Assembly: GCF_029227915.1 (NCBI RefSeq)
Contig: NC_079877.1
Coordinates: 17,160,851-17,224,850 of the forward strand
Length of the DNA: 64,000 nt
Reading direction: 5' to 3'
Source of the DNA: Hydractinia symbiolongicarpus
Lineage: Eukaryota > Cnidaria > Hydrozoa > Anthoathecata > Hydractiniidae
Shown: piece by piece, positions 10,423 through 21,373 of the stretch
How the letters are laid out: the number at the start of each line of letters is the position of its first letter
Numbering within the stretch: position 1 is the first letter of the stretch
Made by a program: the position numbers and the translations under genes
Notes under the pieces: model-generated
What the model saw: only the letters and a program-made list of their open reading frames with translations
Database searches by the model: none
Told to the model about the DNA's origin: nothing

Positions 10423-11999
10423 ATGGATAACATTGACCGAGATTACATTGTAAATGTGGCTAAACAACATAAAAACTTCAAGGAAATTAGCGAGTTTTTG
10501 AAAGCGACAAATCCTGGTGTTCGTGGATTTTCTGAACGTTCGGTTAAACGTTACTGTTCGAAACATGACATCCGCCTACGTATAAACCAACAAAAAATAG
10601 AGAACATCGTGGCTTCAGCTGTTAAAGAGGTAAGCAAATTCACCTGTGCTTAGCGTATGAGTGCATGATTGAAACTGTACAAGTTATTGCTTATTTAGGT
10701 TGGTCCTACATACGGTCGCAAAATGATGACTGGTTACATTAAGCAAAAACACGGTTTCAATGTCAGTCAAAAAAGAATTGGAAAGGCCCTGTCAACTGTT
10801 TCGCCAGCATATCACGCAAGACGTCAAACAGATACCGCAAGATCTGTTAATCCTATCCCTTACAGGGCTGACTATTTTGGTCACAAACTTCATATAGACC
10901 AAAACGAAAAATTAGTAATGTACGGTACAACGCATGTCGTAGCATTGGATGGTCACAGTCGCTTTGTTGTTGCTCCTGCTACAATGCCAGTCAAAAGCAA
11001 CCCCGTGATATATTCGCATATATACAGGTTAGAACATGCGCAATCAATTTCGCTTGATTCTAATTTAGATATAGCTACGCACGTAAAAATGCGCAGCAAA
11101 TTCCAATTATTTGTTTTTATTTAGAAAGGTATTGACCACATATTGCATGTTTGACCAAGTTCGGGTGGACCACGGGAGAGAATTTTTTCTCATGCTGGGG
11201 ATGCAGGAGTATCTGGCAAATATTCGTGGTGACCAATTAAGTTTACCTTATCAACAAACAGAATCGAAAAGGGTAAATTACTTTATTATTTCCAATATAT
11301 TTTAAAAACATTTCGTTCTTTCATCACAAAAAAATACGAAAAATACGACTATCATCTTCTGCACAGGTTAACTTTTCATAAGTTTCATATATTTTCTAGA
11401 ATCTACCAATTGAAAGATTTTGGGTTGAAGTTAATGGTCGAGTTAATTATCCAATCAAATCAATACTAGTCGACATGGACAATTCATTGATTATAGACAT
11501 GGATAACAATATTCATAAGTTCTGCGTTTCTTTTGTCACCTGCAAAGTTGCAAACTTTGGGCTGCAAACATTGGTAAGAGCCTGGAACTGTCACCCAATA
11601 CCTGGTAGGTAGATTATACAAGTCCTGGCATCCTGTTAACAACAACTATTCAGCTTCTTTGCACCTTTAAATTTTGTTTCAGGTAGAGGAGTTCCATTGA
11701 ATATTAAAGAGATGACAACTCGATATCCTCCAGTGCAGCAGAGTAATGTCCCAGACACCGCAACAGCTATGCAAATATACAACCAAACATATCAAGGACG
11801 GATTTCTGAGCCTAACCAATTCGGTGACGATCCTTTAAAAGACCATCCACAGTTTTTAGCTAATCGAAACAGAGAGTTTAATGAAATCTGTAATATTGAA
11901 CAAATTTATAACGATGTTGTGAACGAAAATGATAGATCGTTTCGACATGCCGTACATTGTTTTATTGATATCACTGAAAGATACAACGCTCTTTTGTAA
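10423..11999 (+). CDS. DDE transposase, copy 3 (full length)
   Basis: The exons are 10423-10629, 10699-11027, 11125-11272, 11400-11604 and 11683-11999, 1206 bp in total, giving 401 aa. Introns are 69-127 bp, all GT-AG. The ATG is the first in a clear frame. Residues 1-69 hold a helix-turn-helix-like segment. The integrase-type core has D136 in LHIDQNEK, D194 in VRVDHGRE and E233 in LPIERFWVEVN, with 38 residues between the second D and the E. ALDGHSRF is typical of rve-family cores. The protein would cut and join the element's ends in the nucleus. It is convergent with the RING gene. No disabling mutation is seen. Confidence 0.9.
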
Positions 12000-12999
12000 A
12001 ATTGTCTTGTTGCTTTCGCGCTCACTTCTGCATTGTTATCAGGAAAAAATTTGAGTGGGAGAAAAAGTTTTAGTCTTCCTAGTAGGGATTAACTTTCCAA
12101 AAAAATATTCAAACGAAACATAAGAATTTTTTTGTAAAAAGCATTTGAATTAATTTTTATCTCCTTTGACGTTTGTTACCCCGTTGTTGGTTGGGCGCAC
12201 AGAAAGATCTTGCTTATGTACCCCCGGATTCTGTTGCGCGAACTCGCAAGATCAAGAGTGTTTTTAATCTTCGCTAAAGGTCAAGAGTGTTTTTAATCTT
12301 CGCTGAAAAACACTTGCGAAAGACCTGGTTTCTATTAACTTGAAATCAAAATGCTCCTTAACGATGTTTTGGACGTAAATATGAAAACGATTGCAAAAAA
12401 ACCGTCGTCAGCCTGGAGTGTTTTTTAACATTGGTTAGCCTGAAATTTTCTTTATTTCGTTCTCATGCGTAAAGCATCTTTTTTATGGCAAATATATTCG
12501 CTTCCAGACTTTAAAGTTCATGCAAAATGCAAAAGACTAAAAAAAAAAGGATCTTTTTTCAGAGAATGTGTAATGTACCTAAGTATTGCCGCCACTTTAA
12601 AACATAAGTAAAACATATTGTGAAGAATAAAATATATTTTGAAACATAAAAAATACAAGTTTTTACAAAATTAAAAATATTTACACTGTGACAGATAAAA
12701 ACCGGGTCATAAAAAACAGTGGTAAGAAGATTTTTGCCTTCCTCTCTCCGTTTTAAGTATATAGTACATAAAATAAAATAAAAGCTAAAATAAATAAGAA
12801 ATAATTTTTTGACATCGAACCGCCTTAAAACTATGTAAAGATAGCTTGAGTGATCGATCATCGTCAAATCAATAATGTAGAAAAAGGTAATTTTTGAGGC
12901 TCTATGAAGAAGGGTGCGCAAAGTCAGTAACGCTATCAATGTTAGTTTTGAAAAAGTATTCAGAAAGATTTTCAAAAGAACGATGGTGTTTTATAAAAT
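12000..12999. other. Convergent inter-gene region of copy 3
   Basis: This 1-kb AT-rich stretch lies between the two 3' ends, with the same direct repeat as copy 1 at about 12245-12305. A minus-strand open frame at 12559-12975 is hydrophobic but begins at TTG, is shorter in copies 1 and 2, and is best read as 3' untranslated sequence. Confidence 0.5.
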
Positions 13000-14429
13000 T
13001 TAATTCGGAAAGACAGAACGTATTTCTGCAAGCACTCCATCAAAATTATTAGTTTCAAAAATTGCGTCGAGTTCGTTGGACCTGCAATGTGGGCAATTTT
13101 GATTTTCTAAAAACCAGCGATCTACACATTCGCCACAACCAATTATTCTTCTGCAGCAGGAACCCATTTTCACCGGACTCCGGCTCAACCCACGACATAT
13201 CAAGCACTCGAAGCTTTGTTTTGCCTTCTCACAGATCTTTACAGATGATAATGCTCGTTGTGCTGCCTCTCGTGTATCTTGGTCCACACAAGTTAAAATC
13301 ACGCCAGATTGGACGAGGCTGGTGAGGTCAGCAAGTTTTTCCTTTATTTCTTCTAAAATAAATTAAAATTAAATATTTTGGAAGGGATGGATGTATTTTT
13401 AACGTGGAGAAAAAGTTACCTCTTTGAAAAATGATTAAAACATTAATTTTATTTAACTGTTTAGTAAGATTTTTATTTTTTTACATTTAGAAAAGTTGGC
13501 GACATTAAAATTACTCACCAAAATTAATGGACTGTGTGCTTGTTCTTCGTGGCGTAAAATAATCAAATGTTTCGAGATCATTGGCTTTTACTGCATAAAC
13601 CTTCCGAGCCGCGGCTTTCCAGAAGCTTATTCCTGTAAGAAGAAAGTGTTCTCTTTAAAACTGTGAAGAGGAAAAACAATTTTCAGTCCATATTCAAATA
13701 TATATATACACACCTCTTGTGGCTGCGGAGTCCTCGTATCGTAAACCACCTCCTTGCACTAACACCAACGTTCGATCTTCGAATCGTGTTTTTGCCATCT
13801 CCGTGATTGCGTCGACGTTTGCTTCTGCTTCCGTTATTGTTATAAACGAAATTCGTTTCTGATTAACTGTAAAAAAGAAGAGTATTTATAATTTATGAAT
13901 GTGTAAAATTAGAACGTTTAGTATAGAACAATATCAACTTACCGATTTTTTTGTTCTCTATATCCGCCAGAACAACTTTTAAAACATAGTTCTCCGCAGC
14001 CGCACCTACACGTTTACGCGACATCGTGGACGAAGATGTATGCAACATTGTTGGCCTTCGAAACGCGCCGATGTCATTGACCGTTGATGTCGGTAGGTTT
14101 CTAACCTGAGTCATGCCTTGATGTGGTTCTCCCTCCACTTGGTAATACGTGCCAGAAGGCGACTCCCGAAGGCAATCAAACGTCCCATCCGGATTCGGAA
14201 ATTCTGAGGAACCGAACTCCTCTGTTATGTACACCGATGTAACGTCAAGCTATAATAAACAAGAATGAAATTATCATAGTTCTTTGAAACTCTGCTAGTC
14301 TACAATGGTGTGAATAACGCATACCTTGTAAATCATTGCCAGTCTTTGGACTGATACTTGGCTTCTCCGCAGTGTTCTTTCTGTGCGATCCCCGTCACGG
14401 CCATTGTAAAAAATAAATGAAGAATCCAT
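13000..14429 (-). CDS. RING-like finger protein of the DDE element, copy 3 (full length)
   Basis: The five exons are 14325-14429, 13943-14249, 13714-13866, 13519-13632 and 13000-13352, 1032 bp in total, giving 343 aa. Phases are consistent and all sites are GT-AG. The N-terminus (FYNGRDGDRTERTLRR) is charged. The middle has an ITEAEANV...GLRYEDSAATRGISFWK segment. Residues about 276-317 form an eight-cysteine finger (CLIC, SCC, CGEC, CPHC) resembling a RING/U-box-like domain, without clear histidine ligands. From memory, similar proteins accompany this transposon type in fish and cnidarians; I could not check. It may assist transposition or counter host control, but that is inference. Confidence 0.85.
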
Positions 14430-14456
14430 ATTTTATATCGCTTTCTATCGTGTGCA

Positions 14457-14700
14457 AATTAATCCTGCAACTGACTTATCCCCCCTCACTGGAGGGATTA
14501 TATAGGCATGTACCAGGACACACCAAAAAGGGGGTTAATGCAAGGGCTAGGCCCTTTTGAACCCACACGAAAAACAGTTTATACGACCCCCTAATTATGC
14601 CGCAGTTCAGGGGGTCGGCTAAAAAATGCGGGAAACCTAAATCTTATTGCATCATAAATATTGTTACAAAATAGTGGTATGCAAGAATTGAACCACCTGT
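14457..14700 (-). promoter_or_regulatory. Putative promoter of the RING gene, copy 3
   Basis: It carries a TATATAA-like box just upstream of the ATG. Further out are the near-palindrome AAGGGCTAGGCCCTT and the hairpin CGACCCCCT...AGGGGGTCG at 14584-14617. It is conserved with copy 2 at 8760-9000. Confidence 0.4.
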
Positions 14701-14734
14701 CAATTGTACCACCTGTCATTTTAAGTTTTGAAAT

Positions 14735-14850
14735 TTTGAATTTTGAATTTTGAATTTTGAATTTTGAATTTTGAATTTTGAATTTTGAATTTTGAATTTT
14801 GAATTTTGAATTTTGAATTTTGAATTCTGATTTTTGATTTTTGAATTTTC
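14735..14850. repeat. Heptamer array (TTTTGAA)n, copy 3 right
   Basis: About 15 heptamer units lie just inside the right terminal repeat. The equivalent array in copy 2 (about 9040-9140) is shorter and mixed with TTTTTGA units. Confidence 0.9.
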
Positions 14851-14974
14851 AAATTTTAAACTAAATTTTGAATTTTGATTTTCAAATCGAATTGAAAATC
14901 AAAATTATTCACAAATTTTGATTTTTGATTTTCAATTTAATTGAAAATCAAATGGCCCTAAGGGTACACGCATT
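14849..14974. repeat. Right terminal inverted repeat, copy 3
   Basis: It is the reverse complement of 9903-10028 with only a few differences. It ends CGCATT at 14974, followed immediately by the CTTAAC duplication. Confidence 0.92.
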
Positions 14975-17900
14975 CTTAACATTAACACAAGAAGTATAAG
15001 CAAAAACTTCGAAAATCTGAAAACAATGTTATGCAACCTTAAATTTAATTTCAAAAACATTTGTGTAACAGAAACCTAGCTCAAGGAACACATGGTAACG
15101 AATTCAAATTTTAACATCATCAACCACGTTCAGGAAATAGGACTAGTGGTGGTACATGTCTCTTTATACACAACTCTATTAATTATAAATTAAGAAGTAA
15201 CTTGAGTATAAATACTGACGACTGTGAATCATTAACCGTTGAACTTATAAACAAAAACACTAGAAATATAATTGTAACTGTTATGTATAGAAAACCTGCT
15301 GGAATCTTCAAAGAATTTAAACGACACTTTAAATTCACACCTCACAAAACTAGATCACTTAAATAAGCACATTTACATTGCCGGAGATCTAAATTTAAAC
15401 ATTCTTGAATATACATCAAATAATGAAGTAAAAACCTTTGTAGATACGCTCCTTCAACATAACCTTATTCCAACAATAACCAAACCTACGAGAGTGACTT
15501 TGACTTCTGCTACCATAATTGATAACATAATCACAAATAATTTTCATAACAACGAATACCAAACTGGAGTGATTGAAACTGATGTATCTGATCATTTCCC
15601 GACCTTCTTACTATCTGATGAGTCTCTCCCTGATAAGTTATCTGCCCCGACAATTTTTAAACGAGAGATCAATGAATGTTCCATAGAAAAGTTTCGACAA
15701 TCTCTTTTAGAAGCAAACTAGGAGCTGGTAAGTGAAACTAAAAATATAAATGGCACGTACGATGTTTTTTTGCGCATGTTTATCAATCTTTATGAGAAAT
15801 CAATTCCTAGAAAAAAACAAGCACAACAAGCAACAAGCACAAAAAACCCATGGTTTACTAAAGGTCTCATTAAATCATCTAAAAAAAGCTGCGACTATAT
15901 GAAACGTTTTTGAAAAAAGAACTTACACCAATGAAAACAAATACAAGAACTATAAAAATATTTTTGAAAAATTTAAAAAGCGAGCAAAAAAGAATTATTA
16001 TGCAGGTCAAATAGCGAAATCAATAGGGAATACTAAGAAAACCTGGAGCGTTATCAAAAAAATAATTGACAAAACCAAAGACAACATTGAGAAATTCCCA
16101 AAACAACTTATAATTTAAAATGAACTTACATTCCAAAAAGATAAAATTGCTAACAAATTCAACGAGTTTTTTATCAATGTTGGACCAAAACTAGCTTCTA
16201 AAATTCCATCTTCCACAAAAACACACAGCTCTTACTTAGATACTTGCGATACTCTAATGAGTGAATCTGAACTTACCATAAAAGAATTGCTTTTTCATCA
16301 TTACAGCCAAACAAAAGTCCAGGGCTTGACGATATTAGTGTAAATATTGTAAAAAGATGTTATGATATTATTGAACCATCTCTATTCTATATCTTTAGTC
16401 TTTCCTTAAAGACAGTTTTCAGACCAATTAAAAATTGCTAGAGTGACACCAATATTTAAAGAAAACTCCGATGGTACTAATTATAGACCTATTTCCGTAT
16501 TGCCATGTTTCTCGAAAGTTCTTGAAAGAATAATGCATAACCGTCTCTACGACCAACTAGTACAAAATAATATTTTATATGACAAACAATTTGGTTTCCA
16601 AAAGCACCATTCGACGAACCATGCAGTCATAGAATTGGTAAGTGAATTATCGGAATCCTTTAATAAAAGGTTGTTTACACTAGGGATATTCATTGATCTC
16701 TCAAAGGCTTTTGATACTGTCAATCATAATATTCTTTTATCCAAACTAAAATCTTACGGTGTGCAAAACAACAATTTGAAATGGTTTACAAATTACTTGA
16801 CTAACCGAAAACAATGCATAGCATACGACGATAAATTGACGCTCTTTCAACTAATAAAGTGTGGTGCACAAGGATCCATTCTTGGACCCTTACTGTTTTT
16901 AATCTACATAAACAACTTACTTAATTCCTTTAAAATGTTGAGATTTATTCTATTTGCTGACGATACTAATCTTTTTTACTCCCATACTAACATTGTTGAT
17001 TTATTTAAAACAGCTAACCAAGAACTTGCGCATATAAACGAATGGTTTAAAGCAAATAAACTTTCACTTAATATAAGTAAAACTAAATATGTGTTATTCT
17101 ATAACCGTTACAAAACTGATAAAATTCCACTCTTATTATACCATCTCTTAAAAATATTAACGTAAACATAAAGAGAGAAGAAACAATAAAATTTCTTGGC
17201 GTACTTTTAGACGAATCATTAACATGGAATAAACATATACAAACCCTTGAAAATAAAATCTCTAAAAACTTAGGGATATTATATAAGGCCAAACGATACT
17301 TAAATTTCCATTGCTTAAAGAACCTATTTTTTTCTTTTAACACAGCTACTTAACGTATTGTAATATATCCTGGGCAAGTAACAATGTAAATAAATTAAAA
17401 AAGTTGTATAATAAACAAAAGCATGCTTGTCGCATAATTTTTGGTTCAGACAGATATGCACCAACACAACACTTATTTCTTCAAATTGGGGCTTTAAACA
17501 TTTATCAATTAAATATGCATCAAGTTTTACTTTTTATGTACAAGATGAAACAAAACATAACACCAAAATTGTTCACTAACCAATTTAGTGTAATACAACA
17601 TAAATATGATACTAGATTTTCAAAAAATAATTATCAAGTGCCAAAGATTTTATTAAAATCTTGTACGTTTTCAATTAGACATAGGGGACCATACCTATGG
17701 AATAAATTTTTATCTGATGATATTAAAACAAAATCAACTCTCAATATTTTCAAGAAAAATGTAAGAACAAAATTACTAACGACTGATCTTATAGACATTT
17801 GTAAATATTTTTAGATGCACACTCTCACATAGACCTTTGTAAATTCAAATAATCTTTTTATAGAATATATATAGTTAGAATATTACTTTATTATATTAAG

Positions 17901-18066
17901 TATTATTTTAACTCTCTCTTTCTTTTTGCCTAACAACGGGGCTTAGTGATAAGGCAATTTGTGCCTTCTTTTTGCTCCTGCCATTTTTGTATATATTACA
18001 AGATATTTTAACCTGTAACATTTGTATTACGGCGAAATATACCTATAACCTAAAACCTAAAAAATA
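14975..18066 (+). pseudogene. Host LINE ORF2: endonuclease and reverse transcriptase, degraded
   Basis: In order it holds an AP-endonuclease domain (INTRSIS, CVTET, GGTCLFIHN, AGDLNLNIL, KPTRVTLTSATIIDNI, VSDHFP) to about 15720, then a reverse transcriptase at 16443-17165. The RT contains NYRPISVLP, QFGFQKHHST, GIFIDLSKAFDT, GSILGPLLF and the catalytic FADD. A C-terminal part follows at 17404-17814. An in-frame TAG after CVTET near 15078 and several frameshifts (about 15140, 15720 and 17160) break it. Domain order resembles CR1/L2/Jockey-type LINEs, with an L1-like ORF1 upstream. The 3' UTR ends near 18066 in ACCTAAAACCTAAAAAATAAA-type sequence. Confidence 0.85.
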
Positions 18067-20261
18067 AAGCATGTTTTGACTAAAGCAAGTTGCCGGTAAC
18101 CTCAAAGGGAGAGTTGTAAAGAAAATTTAAAACGAAGCGTTCATGTTGTTGTTTTTCTCACATACGAATGAACTTTTACTTTCATAATACCCGCTCAAAA
18201 TCCTCACTTTTAATACTAAAATATTTGTGCATAATTTTTATTCTATTGTTTTATGCACCTATAGCAACTAAAGCAAATATAAACATTTTTTCTTTAAATA
18301 TGATTAAGCTACATAAAAAGTATTGTTAAAATATGAAATAATAATGATATGTATCGTACAAATATCCGTTGTTTTTTTTAGGAATAAAATGTATAACGGA
18401 GAATGAGAATTTCAAACAACTTTGTCTCGTTTTAATATGCTTACACGAGACAAGAGGGAAATTTCTGCAAGACAAGCCTACAAACAAATCTTTTCGGTTT
18501 GCTGCTTACAAGCAATTCATTTGGTTCCTTTTTCTAACGACTTGGAAAAGGCAATCGCCGAGTTATACCGTCGCGTGTTGTGTGAAAAATAAGACAAGTT
18601 TTCCCTGAAGAGGGTGGTGTCTATGTGCCTTACTCGGAAGAATAAACACAAAAATATATAATATATAATATGTGATGATTATAATTATAGAAAATAAAAT
18701 AAAATAAATATTTCTAATTATGAAATACGATCTTGGATTCTCTAGAATATCATTCTATTTGCTGAATTGTCTAACACACAAAAAATCATTCGCCAACTAT
18801 GACGTCACGGCTATTTAAACAGGATTGTAAAAAAGGGCCGAATAAGAGAAAAAAAATGTTTTATTTATTATTATAAAAAACTTTTGTTTTAAAAAAAAAT
18901 TATTTTTTTTGATTTTTCGTGGGACCACTCCTTTAAGAATTTTGGTGTCTCTCTCACTAAGTTGGAGCTTTACAAAAGTTAAGCAAAAGTCCGAAATTCG
19001 GCTGAAAAAACGTCCGAAAATTTAAGGTCCGAAAATAAAAAGTCCAAAAATTTGAAGTCTAAACTTTTTTGTACATAACTTTGCCGTAAGTTGGAAAACT
19101 CGGTTTCATGGGGGCAATTTATATTTTGTTTGTGATTGTATGCTCCCATACACAAATCGCAGTTAAATTTAAAGAGAAATTTATAAGAAAATGAGAACAA
19201 AACTTATATATATGTAAATTAAGTCACATCCAACTGCAATATAAACATGTCAGCGAATACATGCCAACGTAAATCGAGAATTTTTGTTAACACCTGGGTA
19301 TTCGCCTCGGCCAATTGCAGTGTCAGCGATGTTGTAAATTATAAAGGCTAAACGTGTATAATGTGGTCTGGATTTTCAGCTTACGGAAAAACATATATGT
19401 CTTAGTTATAATATAGATGTAAAAAACTATTACAACATAGTAGCTATATATAAATGAGCAATGCGCAAATCTTGGAAATAACGTTTAAAAAAATAGTCTA
19501 TGGCTTATCGCCTGCATTTTTTAGCCTGTCAATTTGTGTTTGGGGTATGGAAATATAAACACCATTGTGCCACAATAAAACATGTCGCTAGCTAGCTACT
19601 ATATAATGTGGTTAACTGTAGCAGGGAAAAGTGATCTTACAAAATTCAAGTATAATTTTATCCAATGGAAGCCTGAAAAAATATTTTGTAAATGCTTCTG
19701 CGCTGGTTGGTTAGGGAATTTATCAAGCAAAGCGCCCAAGCTTTCAGATAAAAAATCTAAAAGTTACCGAAATAGATAATTGAAACCCTTGTAAAACTAA
19801 AGAATAAAGGGGTACCTACGTCCAGTTGGCTGACTAAAAATTTGCTTTTCTGGTAGCTAGCTAGCTTTAACTATTCTAAAGTTAGCTAGCTTGGTGACTG
19901 TACATTAAGGTTCTAATTTATGTTTAGATGTGGAGCGATTCAGAACACGTCTCTTCGTAAACCATACCAATCTCTAACTAGTTACTAAGGGCCACAGTAA
20001 GCGGCATATATATACAGTGACTAGACAAAAGGCATGTGCAGATCAGCTAAAGACACCAGCTAGCTAATCAAAATACAATGATTCTTACCTTATATCAAGT
20101 ATACTATAATATATACTTCTCTGGATTTCCCACCAGCAAGCCAACCCTAAAAGAAATTTCCCCACAGGCACAGCCAAAGTACACGATGCGCACAACCAGA
20201 ATTCAAAGTGCATTTGGTCATAGTCCAAAGCTTTGACCAAGGAATGTAGAATACTAGAAAA

Positions 20262-20460
20262 TCGTGAAGATCAGATTATTTACAATCTGTACTCTTATTA
20301 GTTGTAAACAAAACGAAGCTTTCCTATTGGCTTTTCAGGTAATAACAATGACAGGGTCCGCGCAAATATTTTAGCCTAAAGCCTAAATATCACAACCCCG
20401 TGTATACAGCCTAGCTGCGCTGTCTCTCTCTGTATCCCTCAAGGCGATTTTAAAGATTCC
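20262..20460. repeat. Dispersed repeat, member A
   Basis: It shares an ordered set of blocks with 37285-37475: GATTATTTACAATC(T/C)GT, AAATATTTTAGCCTA, GCGCTG followed by TCTCTC, and GCGATTTTAA. The spacing and order are alike although the sequence between has diverged. The type of element is unknown. Confidence 0.45.
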
Positions 20461-21342
20461 GCCTCGCGTAGCGGTCGGCGGAAATCAATAAAAATTGTTG
20501 AGCAACTTTGTACAACAGTCACAAAAGAGTATGGCCTTTCTTGGAAGCCAAGCTTAAAGTGGGTGCCGTGATCTATTCTATATATTGTGACTTTCACCAG
20601 CGCCCCAAGCCACCCCACATCGCAACTCGTAGAACGAAAAGAAACGAACAACACGAAGGTTTTCAACTAATATTTTAGCAGAATTAAGCAGATAGTGAAA
20701 CATCAAATTTATAAATAACAGAAAATATTAAAAATATGCTTTTTTCAATCACACGGAAAAGGAGCACAGCATATAAAAATCATTACACATATATATACAC
20801 AAAAATTTCTTGGGTATTGACTATCAATAGACTAACCAACGACAAAGGCGTTCAAAATCTGTAACTTCGTCATTTGAGTGACGATTGCTAATAAGATACA
20901 ACACTAGTGAGAATTCTTACACATAAAGAACATAAGCGTAAAGAGGGAAGTTTAAGAGGAAATATTTTAGTATTAAGAAATAAGATACTTGAAAGAAACT
21001 TTCGCGGTAAACCAAGATGAAACATTCGCAAAATTTAGAGTATTAACGTTTGCAAATGGCACCGATTTTTATATTTGCCGAAGAAAAAAATTTTGCGAAT
21101 GGATAGTCGTCCAAAAAAAAAGGGGATGAAAACAAAATTTTAATACATAAAATTGTTTACTTTTCTTAGAACAAATTCCGTGAATAAAAGAGATCTTTTA
21201 CAACAATTAGCGTATGCAAAATAGGCCTATTATTTTCCAAAATTTACTATCTCGCAAAAGTTTCATTCTTTAACGTAACCAAATAACAGTTTTGTTTCCC
21301 AACACATATATATAATCTTTATTCAAGTATAACACTATAAAC

Positions 21343-21373
21343 TGAGACTGGTGATAACATATCACCAGTCTCT
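21343..21373. repeat. Short perfect hairpin
   Basis: Arms GAGACTGGTGATA and TATCACCAGTCTC are separated by five bases. It lies downstream of NCK. A foldback remnant is as likely as any regulatory role. Confidence 0.6.

Larger units (their letters stand above)
9903..14974 (+). mobile_element. Two-gene DDE transposon, copy 3 (complete)
   Basis: The element is 5072 bp with terminal inverted repeats of about 126 bp (9903-10028 and 14849-14974) and a perfect 6-bp duplication, CTTAAC at 9897-9902 and 14975-14980. Removing the element and one duplication restores the reading frame of the LINE it entered (…FSLLN / INTRSIS). Both genes are open with matching splice phases, so this is the best reference copy. 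The 6-bp duplication and IS3-like catalytic core point to the eukaryotic IS3EU group. That name is from memory and needs a Repbase comparison. Confidence 0.95.

Noticed and set aside
12559-12975. 138-codon hydrophobic frame downstream of the RING gene
   Set aside because: It begins at TTG, is much shorter in copies 1 and 2, and is made of AT-rich codons; best read as 3' untranslated sequence.
13062-13325. Open frame opposite the RING-finger exon (also at 586-849 and 7359-7550)
   Set aside because: Antisense shadow of the cysteine-rich exon; no start context or conserved protein.
1-14980. Segmental triplication as explanation of the three element copies
   Set aside because: Different 6-bp duplications at copies 2 and 3 and restoration of the LINE frame show separate insertions.
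14975-18066. Treating the LINE ORF2 as an intact gene
   Set aside because: An in-frame TAG and several frame changes interrupt it, although the RT core is readable.
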